In this document: one piece after another, positions 20,720 through 31,917 of the stretch
Layout of the letters: each line of letters opens with the position of its first letter
Numbering within the stretch: the first letter of the stretch is position 1
NCBI GenBank assembly: GCA_030220185.1
Contig: JASPKZ010004198.1
Coordinates: forward strand, 1,797,133 to 1,861,132
Source of the DNA: Diploptera punctata
Taxonomy: Eukaryota; Arthropoda; Insecta; Blattodea; Blaberidae
DNA length: 64,000 nucleotides
Direction of reading: 5' to 3'
Program-made: the position numbers and the translations under genes
The notes under the pieces: generated by a model
Seen by the model: only the letters and a program-made list of their open reading frames with translations
Told to the model about the DNA's origin: nothing
Databases searched by the model: none

Positions 20720-21534
20720 ATTTTTATTAATATTATATTTTTATTAATATTATATTTTTATTAATATTATATTTTTATTAATATTACATTTTATATGATT
20801 ATTGTAGGGCCCAGTATGGGATAGCATATGATAAACTATTTTTTTTTTCAAATTAAAAAAGTTATTATTTTTAATTTAGTCGCGATATAAATGCCCAAGC
20901 ATTTCATAGTAATGGGCTACTAAAAATAGCCAGATAGAAGAAACATACAATTTGTTTTTTATTTGTGATATTTAATTCAGTAAAAGTTTATTTAAAATTT
21001 GTAAAGGAGTGGAGCCTTCATGACAATAGAGCTGTATCCTATCTGTTACTTGTGAGCAGGACACATTCTTGTTGCAGACAATATTGTATCGAAGAAAACA
21101 AAAATTGAAAACTAACAAAAGTTGATATGACAGAACCAAACTAACTTACATTTATGTATAACTCGGGAACTGACGATAAATGTTCGAAACTTGATGTTTG
21201 CCTGTATATGGAGTTTCTAGGAGTTTTCAATGCTTGGAGAAAGCCAGTACAATACGAGTAGTGCAAGAATCCAGATAAGGATTGGTTGCCCGACTGTCAG
21301 CAAAAGACACTGACGTAGAAAGCATGCACTTCTTTCATTATTCATTAGGAAATGTGTTCTCAGGCAAGGCTGCTGTTGTGGTGTTAATACAAACCCACAA
21401 TGCATTTTTATATAAGATTCTACCAAGATAATCCACGTATAGCTTCCTGCAGCCTTTGTACTAAATATGATACCTTTGGAGTTCATTTTTTTCATTCTTC
21501 GAGAATAATTCCGACCCACTATAAATGGTATGAT
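20720..21534. other. 17-bp tandem repeat then unassigned AT-rich DNA
   Basis: 20720-20795 holds about four units of the 17-bp repeat. The rest has no recognisable gene or repeat. Confidence 0.6.
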
Positions 21535-22182
21535 ATTCGATATCTCAAAATATCCATAGAAAAAAACTAAGGTAATGGCATTCCAAGGGAAAAATCAAAT
21601 CAGATCGAAAATATTAATAGGAAACAAAATCATAGAACAGGTGAACCATCTCAATTATATAGTGGATGGGATATTTCATTTAATTATGATAATGATATCG
21701 GACTAAATAATAAAATAGCAAAGTTCCAGGGAATATGCCGGTACGATTTAAACGATCAATAAATAACAAAAACAACAAGAGAGACCCAATTAAAATTTTA
21801 TAAAATGTTGGCAGTACCGGTACTGCTCTATGGATCAGAAACCTGGATACATAAAAAACAAGATCTAAGTAGGATAACGGCGGCAGAAATGAAATTTTTG
21901 AGATCTGTTAAAAGGTGCACTAAGGAAGACAGAATCAAGAACACAGAAATAAGACAGGAACTTGAAATATTTGCAATAACTGATAAAATAGATACATATA
22001 GACAAATATGGAAGCAACACATAGACAGAATGAATGAAGATAGATATCCAAAACAAATAACAAAATATAAACCTAAAGGCACACGAGATGTGGGAAGACC
22101 TAGAAAGAGATGGGCTGAAGTCGGAACGGGTCAACAGACCTAATCCATGAATTCAGATGATGATGATGATGATTCGATATCT
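21535..22182 (+). mobile_element. RTE-B LINE fragment with 11-bp TSD
   Basis: Body 21546-22171 with ATTCGATATCT at 21535-21545 and 22172-22182. Encodes 'TKVMAF', then after breaks an open C-terminal frame 21805-22143: 'PVLLYGSETW', 'AAEMKFLRSVKRCTKEDRIKN', 'GRPRKRW'. Tail is (GAT)n. Confidence 0.88.
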
Positions 22183-22229
22183 TGAGAGCTTCAATTTTTT
22201 TTTCAACTGCCGTCTTCAGATGGCAGTTT

Positions 22230-22990
22230 CAATTAAAGGGACTATTTAACTCATGCCCCAAATGGGAGTCAATGACCAATCACATTTCAATGATTTTTTA
22301 TTTACAACCAATCACAGTCGTGTTTCGCCTAAAATTTACCAACTAAAGTTTATCATAATAAAGAAAGCACCTCCTTTTTAACGTTCTGAATAGGTGAAAG
22401 CATTATTTTGCAGTGACTGATCCTCCAAGAAATACGGCTACCAGATTGTATATATAGTGCATGAATATCAGCAGAAAGCGCATGTGATAGATAATATAAA
22501 AATATTTGTAACAAATGATTATATCACAAAAAAAAAACAGAAACCACTGTTTGCATTTTTTTAAACGAATTATTTTCCAGGAAATGATGTTGCAGAAAAA
22601 TATAATTGACATATTTACATTATAGGACATCAAATTAATTAATACCTATAACGTTGGTTATAAATTTCTCTGCTAGGGTGCATTCTTACAACATTGCGTT
22701 CCTTTGGCAATAAATAATATTAAGATCTGGTTGCAGTGATGAACAAAAGAAGCATACCAATCGTTTCTCATTTGTTTTCAAACATCGCCGTTTACATTAA
22801 ATATATAATTTTTTTAAAATAACTATAGTTAAATAAGGATTTGTGAGTAAACAACATAATTTTTATTCGTTAAATAGTCCTAACAAATGCCACTCTTGAT
22901 TTCCAAATTCTCTTCATAAATTCACTCCTCACTTCGTGAGTCGTGAATTTATCGATTATTTGGAAATCACTCGTGGCATTACTTATGATA
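22230..22990 (-). mobile_element. Element E, copy 2
   Basis: Same ends as copy 1 in reverse (GACTATTTAACTCATGCC ... GGCATTACTTATG). The foldback arms CACTCTTGATTTCC and GGAAATCACTCGTGGC are both present at 22890-22985 with CTCACTTCGTGAG at the tip. Confidence 0.8.
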
Positions 22991-23384
22991 AATTGCATAC
23001 AATTCCTTTAAATGCCCCCTGCCAAACTTTATAATCTTTCAGAAACAAATTGCAAATAAAATTATTAATAGAAACAACTCACTAATATTAGTTTTTAAAA
23101 ATTAATATTTTGTTTTTCATTATTTAATAAAAATTATTCTAAGATTTGTTAATATATTTACCTAATGCCTTGTATAGTAAGCGATAGTTTAATTCATTAT
23201 AGTTTATTACTTTCTTTGTATTTTTTTTTAATTTTCTTTTTATGTTTAGTAGATTCGAGCTGGTATTCCTTTCTGTATTCATTCTATCATTAATTTAACT
23301 TTAATTGTATTTAATTTTATTGTATTATTAAACATTATTTTCATTATTATTCAATTTGACAGATAATTAATTAATAAAGATGGT

Positions 23385-23909
23385 TTGATTATGGGTGATC
23401 CGTTGAGCCCTCTTTTGGCAGAGATTTTTATGGATGACTTAGAACAAACCATACATAAGAATGTATTAGCTAGAAATGTTCTACTTTGGTATCGGTATGT
23501 AGATGATGTCATAGCAGGCTTCACGGGAACCAAAAGACAATTGAATTCCTTTTTAAATTTTATTAATAACATTCACAGATGTATTCATTTCACAATGGAA
23601 TTAGAAACAAATAATAGTATAAATTTCTTGGATTTATCAATAAAACACATTGATAATAAGTTTGAGTTTGGTATCTTTCACAAACCATCTCATACTGATA
23701 CCACGATACATAGTTCTTCTCTTCACCCATATACTCATAAGATGGCAGCCTTTAATAGTTACATTCATAGACTTTTAAATATCCCTCTTTCACCCTTGGA
23801 ATATAATAATGAATTGAATATTATTAAACAATTGGCTGTTAATAATGGATACGAACGTGAAACTATAGAATGTTTAATTAAGAAGATTAATTACAAAAAA
23901 AACAATTAA
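23385..23909 (+). CDS. Penelope-like reverse transcriptase, C-terminal half
   Basis: Residues 4-15 GDPLSPLLAEIF form the RT motif B region and YVDD at 38-41 is the catalytic motif C, both intact. Downstream 'NFLDLSIKHIDNKFEF' and 'HPYTHKMAAFNSYIHRLL' are the conserved Penelope thumb segments. Motif A and everything upstream are missing. The apparent start is internal. It ends early: the following 24000 region continues in a different frame toward the endonuclease. PLE RTs are related to telomerase and prime on nicked targets. Confidence 0.88.
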   Translation: MIMGDPLSPLLAEIFMDDLEQTIHKNVLARNVLLWYRYVDDVIAGFTGTKRQLNSFLNFINNIHRCIHFTMELETNNSINFLDLSIKHIDNKFEFGIFHKPSHTDTTIHSSSLHPYTHKMAAFNSYIHRLLNIPLSPLEYNNELNIIKQLAVNNGYERETIECLIKKINYKKNN

Positions 23910-24116
23910 CAAACTTTTTCCTTTACCCAAAGAAAACATAAAGAAATATGTCGTAATGTCATACATAGGCCCACTTTCAAATAAAATATCTAAACACTTC
24001 AAAAAGTTGAACATTAATGTGGCATTTAAAACTAATAAAACTCTACAAAATATAATAAAAAACAATAAAACCAAAACAAAAAAAAAACAAAAGAAAAATT
24101 ATCAGGTGTATATAAA

Positions 24117-24422
24117 TTGAAGTGTGGCACATGTGACAATGTCTATAGGCCTATAGGACAAACTGGTAGACCTTTTATCTCTCGGATAAAGGAACACATG
24201 AGAGCATATAACAGAAATTTAGAAAATTCAAAATATGCTAACCACCTATTCCAATTTAATCATTGTTTCGATCCAAATTTTGAAATTTTACATATTTGTG
24301 ATAAGGGTAAGAAGTTAGATCTTTTGGAGGCTGTAGAAATTAATAAATTTAAAAGTAGTAAAAAACTGTTAAATTATCAACTTGATTTGAATGAATTCCC
24401 TTTGTTAAATTTAAAAATTTAA
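24117..24422 (+). CDS. GIY-YIG endonuclease domain of PLE-2, damaged
   Basis: Nearly identical to 8887-9330, with 'KCGTCDNVY', 'RPFISRIKEHMRAY' and 'LDLLEAVEINKF'. Six extra bases (near 24148) turn VYIGQT into VYRPIGQT, spoiling the second signature. The upstream part of the domain (GVY) lies in another frame. Confidence 0.8.
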   Translation: MKCGTCDNVYRPIGQTGRPFISRIKEHMRAYNRNLENSKYANHLFQFNHCFDPNFEILHICDKGKKLDLLEAVEINKFKSSKKLLNYQLDLNEFPLLNLKI

Positions 24423-24478
24423 ATAAATATTGTTGTATTGTTGCTTAGATCAGTTGGAACACAATTCATAATTTGTTA

Positions 24479-24524
24479 ACATGTCTGAAGAAGGTACAGT
24501 GTACTGAAACAGCTGTCACTGAAT
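24479..24524 (+). ncRNA. Hammerhead-ribozyme-like motif of PLE-2, intact core
   Basis: CUGAAGA (24485-24491), extra A, stem II GGUAC-AGU-GUACU (closing pair G-U), GAAA (24506-24509), CAGCUG, UC. Differs from the PLE-1 copy at one stem position only. Confidence 0.6.
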
Positions 24525-24848
24525 TATATAATAAATATGAAAATCAAATAAAACTACGTTTTATTTTTATTTAATTAATAGATAATTAATTGTTTAGTAT
24601 GTACTATTATTGTAATTTTTTGTATTTATATGTAACATATGTTTGTCCTGGTTAGTGGAAGAAAAGGCCACATGGCCTTAACTCCACCAGCCTAAATAAA
24701 TATATTCTATTCTATTCTAAATAAGTCATCGAAACTGTACCCACTCTAAATTTTGTCAGTGATATATTCGATGGCAGCATGTTTGTTTCGGTTACTATGT
24801 TTTGAAGTCATAATTAAATATCTTTGGATAAAATTAAAAATTAATATA

Positions 24849-26062
24849 GAGGAACTTCGGGTAATTAGGACCCCTGTTTTGAATTTGTTTTTCTTCTTTT
24901 AATTAAGGGATTTGAATTTTGTTTAATTACAGTGATTATCATTAGTGTTGTAACTATGATGAGAACAGTTAAGTCTCATAGACTGCGTTGGGCAGGACAT
25001 GTGGCACGAATGGTGAATGAAAGACGTGCATTGAAGCTTCTTGTAGTAAAACCAGAAGGAAATCGCCCAGTTGGTAAACCAAGATTGAGATGGGAGAATA
25101 ACATAAAATATGATTTGAGGGAAGTAGATTATACAGAGGAAGATTGGAAAACATTGGCTCAGGATAGGGATATATGGAGAGGTTATGTCCGCGCGGCCAT
25201 AAACCTACGGGTTCGATAGCGCCAGTGAGTTAGTTAGTTAGTTAGTTGTAACTATGAATAGCATTGCTACTTTATTCAAATATGGAAATATCTTAATAAT
25301 TTATATTTTTTTTACATTACAAGAAAGGTCCACTTTAACCTCCGTATTCGGATAAGTGAACCCCAGAGCCCACCTTAGCTTTTAGTCTATTTTTAAGTTA
25401 AATTTCTCTATTAATTTATACAGACACGCACAGATTACTCTGAAAATATTTATGACTGATTTAATTAAAAATCTTTGATATTTATTTTATGTTTTGAAAA
25501 AAATATTGTTGATTATAACATTCACACGTCATTCAACTGCAGAAAGCTACGGTCTTTGGGTTTAATAAAATTACAAGGATACTAAATAAAATTAATTAAG
25601 TGAATGGTTTATACAGATAGCATCCTCATATATAAAATATACGTATTCGTGTAAAGTGGACCCAGGTCCTCGTGGAGGATCCATATTAACCGAATTCCTT
25701 TGTTATGTTTAATTATTTTATACAACCACCATGTAACATAGTATCAAACCAAACCCGTCAGTATATTAAAACAGCATCTACATAATATAATATATTTAGT
25801 AGTTTTTCAACATTTGTAATATTCAATAGCAGAAAGTAAGAATTGATTCTCAGGTTGAAAAACTTTTAAAGCGGCCATTTTCATAAATATCACAAATAAA
25901 CTCTTCTTTGCACAAAAAATAAAAGAAACCGGCCTTGAACCCGTCGAAATTGATGTAGGGAATATTTTGAAATATTTTCTGTTCGAGGGCAGCACCAATT
26001 AAAGAAGATATTAACAGGGTCCACTCAAACAGAAAGGCCCACATTACCCGAACTTCTCTCTA
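24849..26062 (-). mobile_element. Element Z, copy 2, with RTE-A insertion
   Basis: Inverted copy of 13391-14410 plus intact ends: left GAACTTCGGGTAATTAGGA, right the inverse of GAAGTTCGGGTAATGTGGG, i.e. TIRs of about 19 bp flanked by TATA-rich DNA. The shared non-TE frame (25998-25807) keeps the same length as in copy 1. Interrupted by RTE-A at 24960-25244. Confidence 0.78.
24947..25257 (+). mobile_element. Short RTE-A copy with 13-bp TSD
   Basis: Body 24960-25244; GTTGTAACTATGA at 24947-24959 and 25245-25257. Only the last ~85 codons of the RT protein remain ('RWAGHVARMVNE' to 'AAINLRVR') and they are fully open. Tail (AGTT)n at 25227-25244. Confidence 0.92.
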
Positions 26063-26325
26063 TATATATATTTTTTTTTTGTTCCTTGAATTATTTTGTT
26101 ATTTTGACCCCTAGGAATCAATTAAAATGAAAATAAAGTTATAATTGAGAAAACCTCAATTTAGAATACCCCTGAAAGCCGCTAATTTTTTTGAATCCCC
26201 CAAAATTTATTTTGAACTCCCAATTCCCCCCCCCTTTTTGACTCTACAGACACACATTAAGCACAAAAACGAGTAGGCCTATATATCTTGTTAAAATCTT
26301 ATTCGGTACACAGGACCTGTTAATA

Positions 26326-26366
<41 letters not shown>

Positions 26367-27394
26367 TTGATGAGTTTCTATAATGTGACACTTTTTTCTC
26401 TCAACCAAACTAAATTAAAAATAGTCCAAGTGTTAAAATAATTACCATGGCTAGAATTTCTATACAAAAACACATTTGTTTTACATTGTTTAAGTTAAAA
26501 TTTCGTTGTGTGTTCAGGAATTAGAGTGGTTTTAGACATATTTTTTCCATATTTTAGAGCATAGTACATATGTTTACATATTTCAAGAAATATCACGAAT
26601 CTTTACGTAACAGAATGTTTTATTTTTAATACGTTCCATATTTTATAGTTTCGAAGTGTTTTATCAGATGACCACTTTGAATTTATTGTACTAGTGTTTG
26701 CATTTCAAAGCTGAATTTTTAAATTTATGGAATTTGAAAATATTGGTGTTTCATGTTATTTACCGTTATTGTAATAATTTATGACTGTAAATATTGTTAT
26801 CAAATTTCTATAACAATATGGTTTCTTCTAACTCATTACAGCAGATCTGGTCCTGACAACTAGCAGAACTCCTGTAAGTCGGTCAAAGAGTTCAAAGATT
26901 TTGCTTAACATATTCTTCTTACTAGTTCACAGACGTAATAATCATGTATGAGGTAGGAGTGTCTCATCAATGTCCTATATATATGAGACGGTTAAAAGCA
27001 AAGTGGAGTGATTTTTTTTTTGTAAAAAACGAGTTCGTTGCATAATTCATTTCTTGAAGCATAATTTTATTTAGTGCCAAAGGATATAAGTTTGTGTGCT
27101 ACAAGTAGGTGATTATCATTTTCAATCACCTAAGATTTTCTTATACAACTACAGCTAAACCTGTTTTTCTCAATACTGCAAAACTTGCACCCCTTCGATT
27201 CCAACAGCCATCAGAAGGCAGCACCATCCCTATCTCACTTTTTAATTACAAGTGGATTGAATGAGTTTTTAAACTCAACTCCTGTTATATCGGCCTACAA
27301 TAAATACGCACAGGTTACACAATCAATACATTTATAAGAGGACAAAATTAAAAATTAACCGATAGAATTATAAACTAAAATCTTAATATCTAAG
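26063..27394. other. No gene or dispersed repeat recognised
   Basis: AT-rich with a (TA)n tract at 26323-26357. Likely intergenic or intronic. Confidence 0.6.
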
Positions 27395-28125
27395 TCTTCC
27401 ACGTCACTCCAAGGAATAGGCAGTTGCCTTTCCGACTTCATAGTGCTTCAGCCCAACGTTTTCTAGGTCTTCCGACATCACTTCTTCCTCTTGCTTGATA
27501 ATTTCTTGCTAACAATAATAATAAGAAGAAAGGTTCGTCCTAATGGGCATTGTTAGTTCTTTAGTCTTTGCTGTAATCATTCAGGGATTTCGTGTTTCTT
27601 GGGCATTTCGGTATATGATATCGGTCGCACTGTCCGCCACACAATTCACACATACACTTCTCACTATGTTCGTGATATTTCTTGATTCTGCACACCTTAT
27701 GATGAAAGCCGTGTGTTACAACATGTCTTAGCTCTTGGTTGGTTTTCGTCCAGTTTCTGTCCAGCATAGCTCCTGAGGTGTAGAAATCAGCACCTATCAT
27801 TCTCTGTTTTTCTCTCCTGTTGTTTAAAAGTTATTGGTGAGGGCTAATAGTATTCTCAGTCGTAGATCTTGCTAACAATGGATATGTCTCCTTACTCATT
27901 CCATTCATGTGATGAATCCATTTTTGTCTATAATTCGTGACTTTATCCAATAAAGGCTGCACTTTTAATTCTTCTCTTATAACCGCATTTCTAATTCTAT
28001 CAAGTTTTGTACATCCTTTAACTTTTCTGAGGAACCTCATCTCCGCCGTCTGTATTTTATCTTGTGTTTTCGTTGGAGTCCAAGTTTCACAACATACAAT
28101 ATGTGGGAATTTCCATAAATCCGTT
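27395..28125 (-). mobile_element. RTE-B copy interrupted by LINE-F
   Basis: 27395-27516 (GRPRKRW end) and 27868-28125 ('AEMRFLRKVKGCTKLDRIRN') are two parts of one RTE-B on the minus strand, separated by a LINE-F insertion. Confidence 0.78.
27505..27879 (-). mobile_element. LINE-F 3' fragment with 12-bp TSD
   Basis: CTTGCTAACAAT at 27505-27516 and 27868-27879. The open frame 27800-27561 ends with 'CMCELCGGQCDRYH', a zinc-knuckle-like cluster, and 'ELRHVVTHGFHHKVC'. This matches the C-terminus of LINE-F at 43123-43822. Confidence 0.85.
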
Positions 28126-28289
28126 GATTTTTATTTTGTTTCTTTTTAAATTTACCCAAGTAAAGAGTAATAACACAAGAACACTATAGATGAAACATAA
28201 TTTGCAACAAGCGCAGGAAATCAAATTTGTACAATTATGTAACAAATAGCATGTAATAGTACAATATAATGGAGTATGGTGCTAGTAAA

Positions 28290-28545
28290 CATTAAATTTG
28301 AAGAGAAAAATGTATGCCTAAATCGGGATTTGAACCCAATATCTCTGGTTCCGTACACCAGCGCTTTAACGATTTAAGGTATTAGGCATCACGATTTAAA
28401 CATAGATTTTTCACTTATACTAATACGATATATGTTTAAATCGTAATGCCAAATAGCTTAAACCGTTAAAGCACTGGTGTACGGAACCAGAGATATTGCG
28501 TTCAAATCCCGATTTAGGCACATGTTTTTCTCTTCAAATTTAATT
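28290..28545. repeat. Foldback built from two inverted tRNA-like sequences
   Basis: Arms 28290-28387 and 28448-28545 are inverted copies, each with a 72-nt tRNA-like sequence (28316-28387 minus; 28448-28519 plus). The anticodon arm CTGGT-GTACGGA-ACCAG would read ACG (Arg). The left copy has the better T arm. About 60 bp separate the arms. Confidence 0.75.
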
Positions 28546-28551
28546 TGTCAT

Positions 28552-28858
28552 TGAGTGAGATTTAGATAGATAGATCATCGGTTGATTAATTTCTTTGACA
28601 TCGTCCGATTCCTAACAGAAAATTTTGTCGGTCCATCCAATCTCTTGGTTGTAGATGTTTCTCCTTTATATAAATATATTCCCTGACTCCAGGAGGTTTT
28701 AGGTCTTCCTCTGCCTCGTCTTCCTTCAGGTTTCCATTCCAAAACAGATTTCGGTAGCCGAACCTCTTCCATTCGCTTGACATGTCCGTACCATCTAAAT
28801 TGCTCAGTTTTAATTTAATCTAAAATCTTCATTTCCTCCCTTATAATGAGTGAGATTT
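28552..28858 (-). mobile_element. RTE-D 3' fragment with 12-bp TSD
   Basis: TGAGTGAGATTT at 28552-28563 and 28847-28858. Minus strand encodes 'EEVRLPKSVLEWKPEG', GRRGRGRPKTSW. Tail (TCTA)n. Same family as 16250-16605 and 41396-41668. Confidence 0.88.
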
Positions 28859-28859
28859 G

Positions 28860-29560
28860 ATCATTTTTATGTACAGAATTTTAATGTTTACACATCTTTA
28901 TGTGCCTAAAGTTTTATTTTTCTTCTCCACTCGTCTCTCTCCATCCAATTCATGTCCTCCAGTCCTCTTGCTCTCATTCCGGTTCTTATTTCCTGCATCC
29001 ACGAGTTTCGAGGTCTTCCTCTCCTCCTTCTTCCAGGTGGACACCTTTCCAATGTTTATCTGGGTAATCTTTCTTCTTGCATTCGTCGTACGTGCCCATA
29101 CCAATTTAATTGTTTATACCGTATATAATCTACTATTGAATAACCAATATTCATTTTTTCTCTTATGATAGTATTTCTTATCTATCTATCTTCGGGTTTT
29201 TACAGCTGCTGCCGTCTTCCCGTGCCAATAGTATTTCTTATTTTGTCTAATTTTGAACATCTTGCTGCTCTCCTCAAGAAATCCATTTCCATCGACATAA
29301 CTTTTGTTCTAAGTTTTTGTTGAATTTCCAAACTTCAGCTCCATATGCGACTGCACTTCTCACTATTGAATTATATATTTGTAACTTATTTTTCCTGGTT
29401 ATATGTCTGTTCCATAAGACTCCATTCATCATTGCTGTTATTGCTCTACCTTTATTTATTCTGTTCTTAATATCACTTTCTTGTTTATCCTCTTTATCTA
29501 ATTTTACTCCCAGATACTCAAACTCTTCACATCCTCTAATATATTAAAATATGGAATAGT
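28860..29560 (-). mobile_element. RTE-I LINE fragment
   Basis: Minus-strand RT C-terminal region with 'AYGAEVWKF', 'RCSKLDKIRN' and 'GTYDECKKK'-like pieces in separate frames. A second 3' end of the family is at 46823-47012. Carries the 47-bp insertion at 29181-29227. Confidence 0.65.
29168..29240 (-). mobile_element. 47-bp retro-insertion with 13-bp TSD
   Basis: ATAGTATTTCTTA at 29168-29180 and 29228-29240 flank just 47 bp. On the minus strand the insert resembles the last bases of RTE-J (GGAAGACGGCAGCAGCTG) and ends in (GATA)n. Confidence 0.75.
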
Positions 29561-30198
29561 AAACATTGATGAAAAAACAGACTTAAGGTTACCTTGGTGT
29601 TAAAACATCTATTAATATGATCAAAAAAATTGAAATAAAAACTTTTTTTACATTTAGTACTATAATAGCCTAACACATCTTCAATTAGCTTATAATACAG
29701 TGTGCCTTTTCATAATAGGAAAGGGACTGAAGAATAGTGTAAGTGAGCAGGTAATATTTGGTTGCCCTTTGAGGTTAAACACGGTCTGCTATAAGGTGAT
29801 AAAGGAGGGTTACCTTCGCAAAAAAGCCCATTCATTGCGATGTTTACCTGTGGTGCGTTGTCAGGTCAGAGTGTTATGACTTTATTTCATTCCGACACGG
29901 GCCGTACCTATTCAGAAACGGTACCCCTTCTCGATCCGGCCGGTGTTCACGGAACAAAGAATAGACATACCACATCACAAAGAATATAATGCCTAGTGTT
30001 GAAAATGGTTCTAAGTGCCTCTTAACACGTAGTTATACCTGCCTTTCGTGGGCATCAAGTCGTAAAATATGTATTAATTCACACACAACAATACCTATAT
30101 AACAACATATTAAGACCACCAGCATATCTCATCTGAAAATTCCTGGTCTTGTACTTTTGTTAATAAATTTATCGTAAGTACATTACATAAAAATGCAT
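29561..30198. other. Unassigned, locally GC-richer
   Basis: 29690-30060 is less AT-rich than its surroundings (GGCCGGTGTTCACGG) but has no long frame and no second copy here. Confidence 0.5.
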
Positions 30199-30866
30199 TA
30201 CATAATGGAAATGGACAGCTAATAACAAGTGAGAGAAATTTTGAGGAAGTGGCTGAATTCAAATACCTAGGAACAATAATCACAAACAGGAATGAGATGC
30301 ACAAAGGAATTAAACATAGGCTCAATTCTGGAAATGCGTGCTAGTATGCATTACAGAGACTCTTGACGTCCCAACTCCTTTCAAAAAACGTTAAACTGAA
30401 AATATATAAAACTATTATTCTACCAGTTATATTATATGGATACATGATTCTTATTTTAAGGCAGGAAAGGAGATTACAAGCATTTGAGAATAAAGTTCTT
30501 AAGAACATTTTTTGACCAAAGAGAGATGAACAGACAGGTGAATGGAGAGGACTGAATAACAATGAATAACATGAATTTATAGGAAGCCAGATATAATAAG
30601 AACAGTTAAGTCTCGTAGAATGCGATGGGCACATGTGGCACGAATGGGGAATGAAAGACGTTCATGGAAGCTTCTTGTAGGAAAACCAGAGGAAAACCCC
30701 GTTGGTAGACCAAGAATGAGGTGGGAGGATAACATTAACTATGATTTGAGGGAAGTAGATTATACAGGGAATAATTGGAAAACATTGGCTCAGGATAGGG
30801 ATATATGGAGAGCTTGTGTCCGCGCGGCCATGAACCTACAGGTTCGAAACAGCCAGTGAGTTAGTT
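30199..30866 (+). mobile_element. RTE-A copy, 5'-truncated, multiply broken
   Basis: From 'NGNGQLITSE' through 'YLGTIITNRNEMHKG' to the 'DRDIWRACVRAAMNLQ' end. At least three stops/frameshifts. Same start zone as several other copies. Confidence 0.88.
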
Positions 30867-30937
30867 ATCATAAGTAATGTCACGAGTGACTTCCAAATTA
30901 TCGATAAATTCAATAGCCACGAAGTCACGAAGATCTT
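30867..30937 (+). mobile_element. Element E, end fragment
   Basis: The first ~70 bp of element E (CATAAGTAATGTCACGAG...CACGAAGTCACG), then a jump into SINE S. Confidence 0.7.
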
Positions 30938-31195
30938 TCACTGCAATCATAGCATTTTCATGCAGTACTTTGCAGCTTTATTAGGGATTTAAAGTGTGGT
31001 AGCTTCCCGATGAAATGATGATGATGGCCGGATGGCTTTCGGGGACCGTTGAGAGCTAGGCTTATTTACATTTGTCTTACAAATGAAGAAAAAACACGGA
31101 AAAATCTCACCCAGGAGCCTGTCCCGACCAGGAATCGAACCCGGGCCCGCTGCGTGACAAGGCAGCACGCTCGAGACCACAGAGATAGATGTTGA
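30938..31195 (-). mobile_element. SINE S, copy 2, partial
   Basis: Minus strand: tRNA-like head (B box GGTTCGATTCCTGG near 31140) to the CTATGATTGCAGTGAAAGA block. Lacks the terminal ~35 bp, a piece of which recurs at 31307-31367 on the same strand. Confidence 0.85.
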
Positions 31196-31306
31196 CATAA
31201 CTGTCTCTGTAATGTATAATAGGAAACGTTTCCACATTTGTGCCTATGGTTAATTTGTGTCTGCATCTGATACTTATTTTTTTTTTCGTTGTTCACCCTT
31301 AAATTC

Positions 31307-31367
31307 CATCCATAGTAATTCTGTCCGAGGGCAGGTCTTTCACTGCAATCATAGCATAACCCTTAAA
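31307..31367 (-). mobile_element. SINE S 3'-end fragment
   Basis: CCATCCATAGTAATTCTGTC through CACTGCAATCATAGCAT, the 3' end of family S. 31368-31917 contains nothing else recognised. Confidence 0.8.
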
Positions 31368-31917
31368 TTGGCGAAATAATAATTTCTCGTGCCACTTATT
31401 CAAATGTTTCGGACCGCAAAGAAAACAAAATAATGTAAAACTGTAGGTTATTATTGTAGGCAACATTATTACGTAATTTGACACAAACTTAAGCAATTTA
31501 TAATCATTTGTTTTTTATTGTTTTACAAACAAAATAAATAAATGAATAAAATGAATGTATCTTAAAATATACATTGTGAAGTTAAGGGTTAAACAAAATT
31601 GAGATTGCTTTCCTTGATAACGTTTCATAACCTTGAACTATCTAATTCTTCGTGTAATAAGTTTGATGAAAGTTGGTAAATTGGCGGCTTCATTAAATAA
31701 GCTTAAAGTCTATTAAAATGTAATTAATTTCACGTAAATTTTAATATGAAACTCAGAAATTACCTTCTTATTACCAATTACTGAAAATCAAAATCTTCTT
31801 TCATCCTAACTGAATTAAGGGTTTCGAGTATCCTCATTTGCTGTTCATGTTATTATGAAATTCAGACTTACTTGTCAACCCAAATGTGGAAACTCTCAAG
31901 AAAAACTTTAGAAAACA

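Larger units (their letters stand above)
23361..24591 (+). mobile_element. PLE-2: Penelope-like element with RT and endonuclease, TSD
   Basis: Flanked by AGATAATTAATT at 23361-23372 and 24580-24591. Contains the C-terminal RT half, a GIY-YIG domain, and a terminal hammerhead-like motif, in the usual PLE order. 5'-truncated within the RT. A poly-A length change near 24070-24095 and a 6-bp insertion in YIG break it. Confidence 0.9.
23200..24720 (+). mobile_element. LINE-G 3' UTR copy, split by PLE-2
   Basis: 23200-23372 and 24592-24720 together make one LINE-G tail (AGTAGATTCGAGCTGG ... GCCTAAATAAATATATTC, (ATTCT)n end). The uninterrupted form is at 44629-44906 on the minus strand. Confidence 0.85.

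Noticed and set aside
21217..21519. 100-codon minus-strand frame
   Set aside because: No recognisable domain, no splice context and no second copy.
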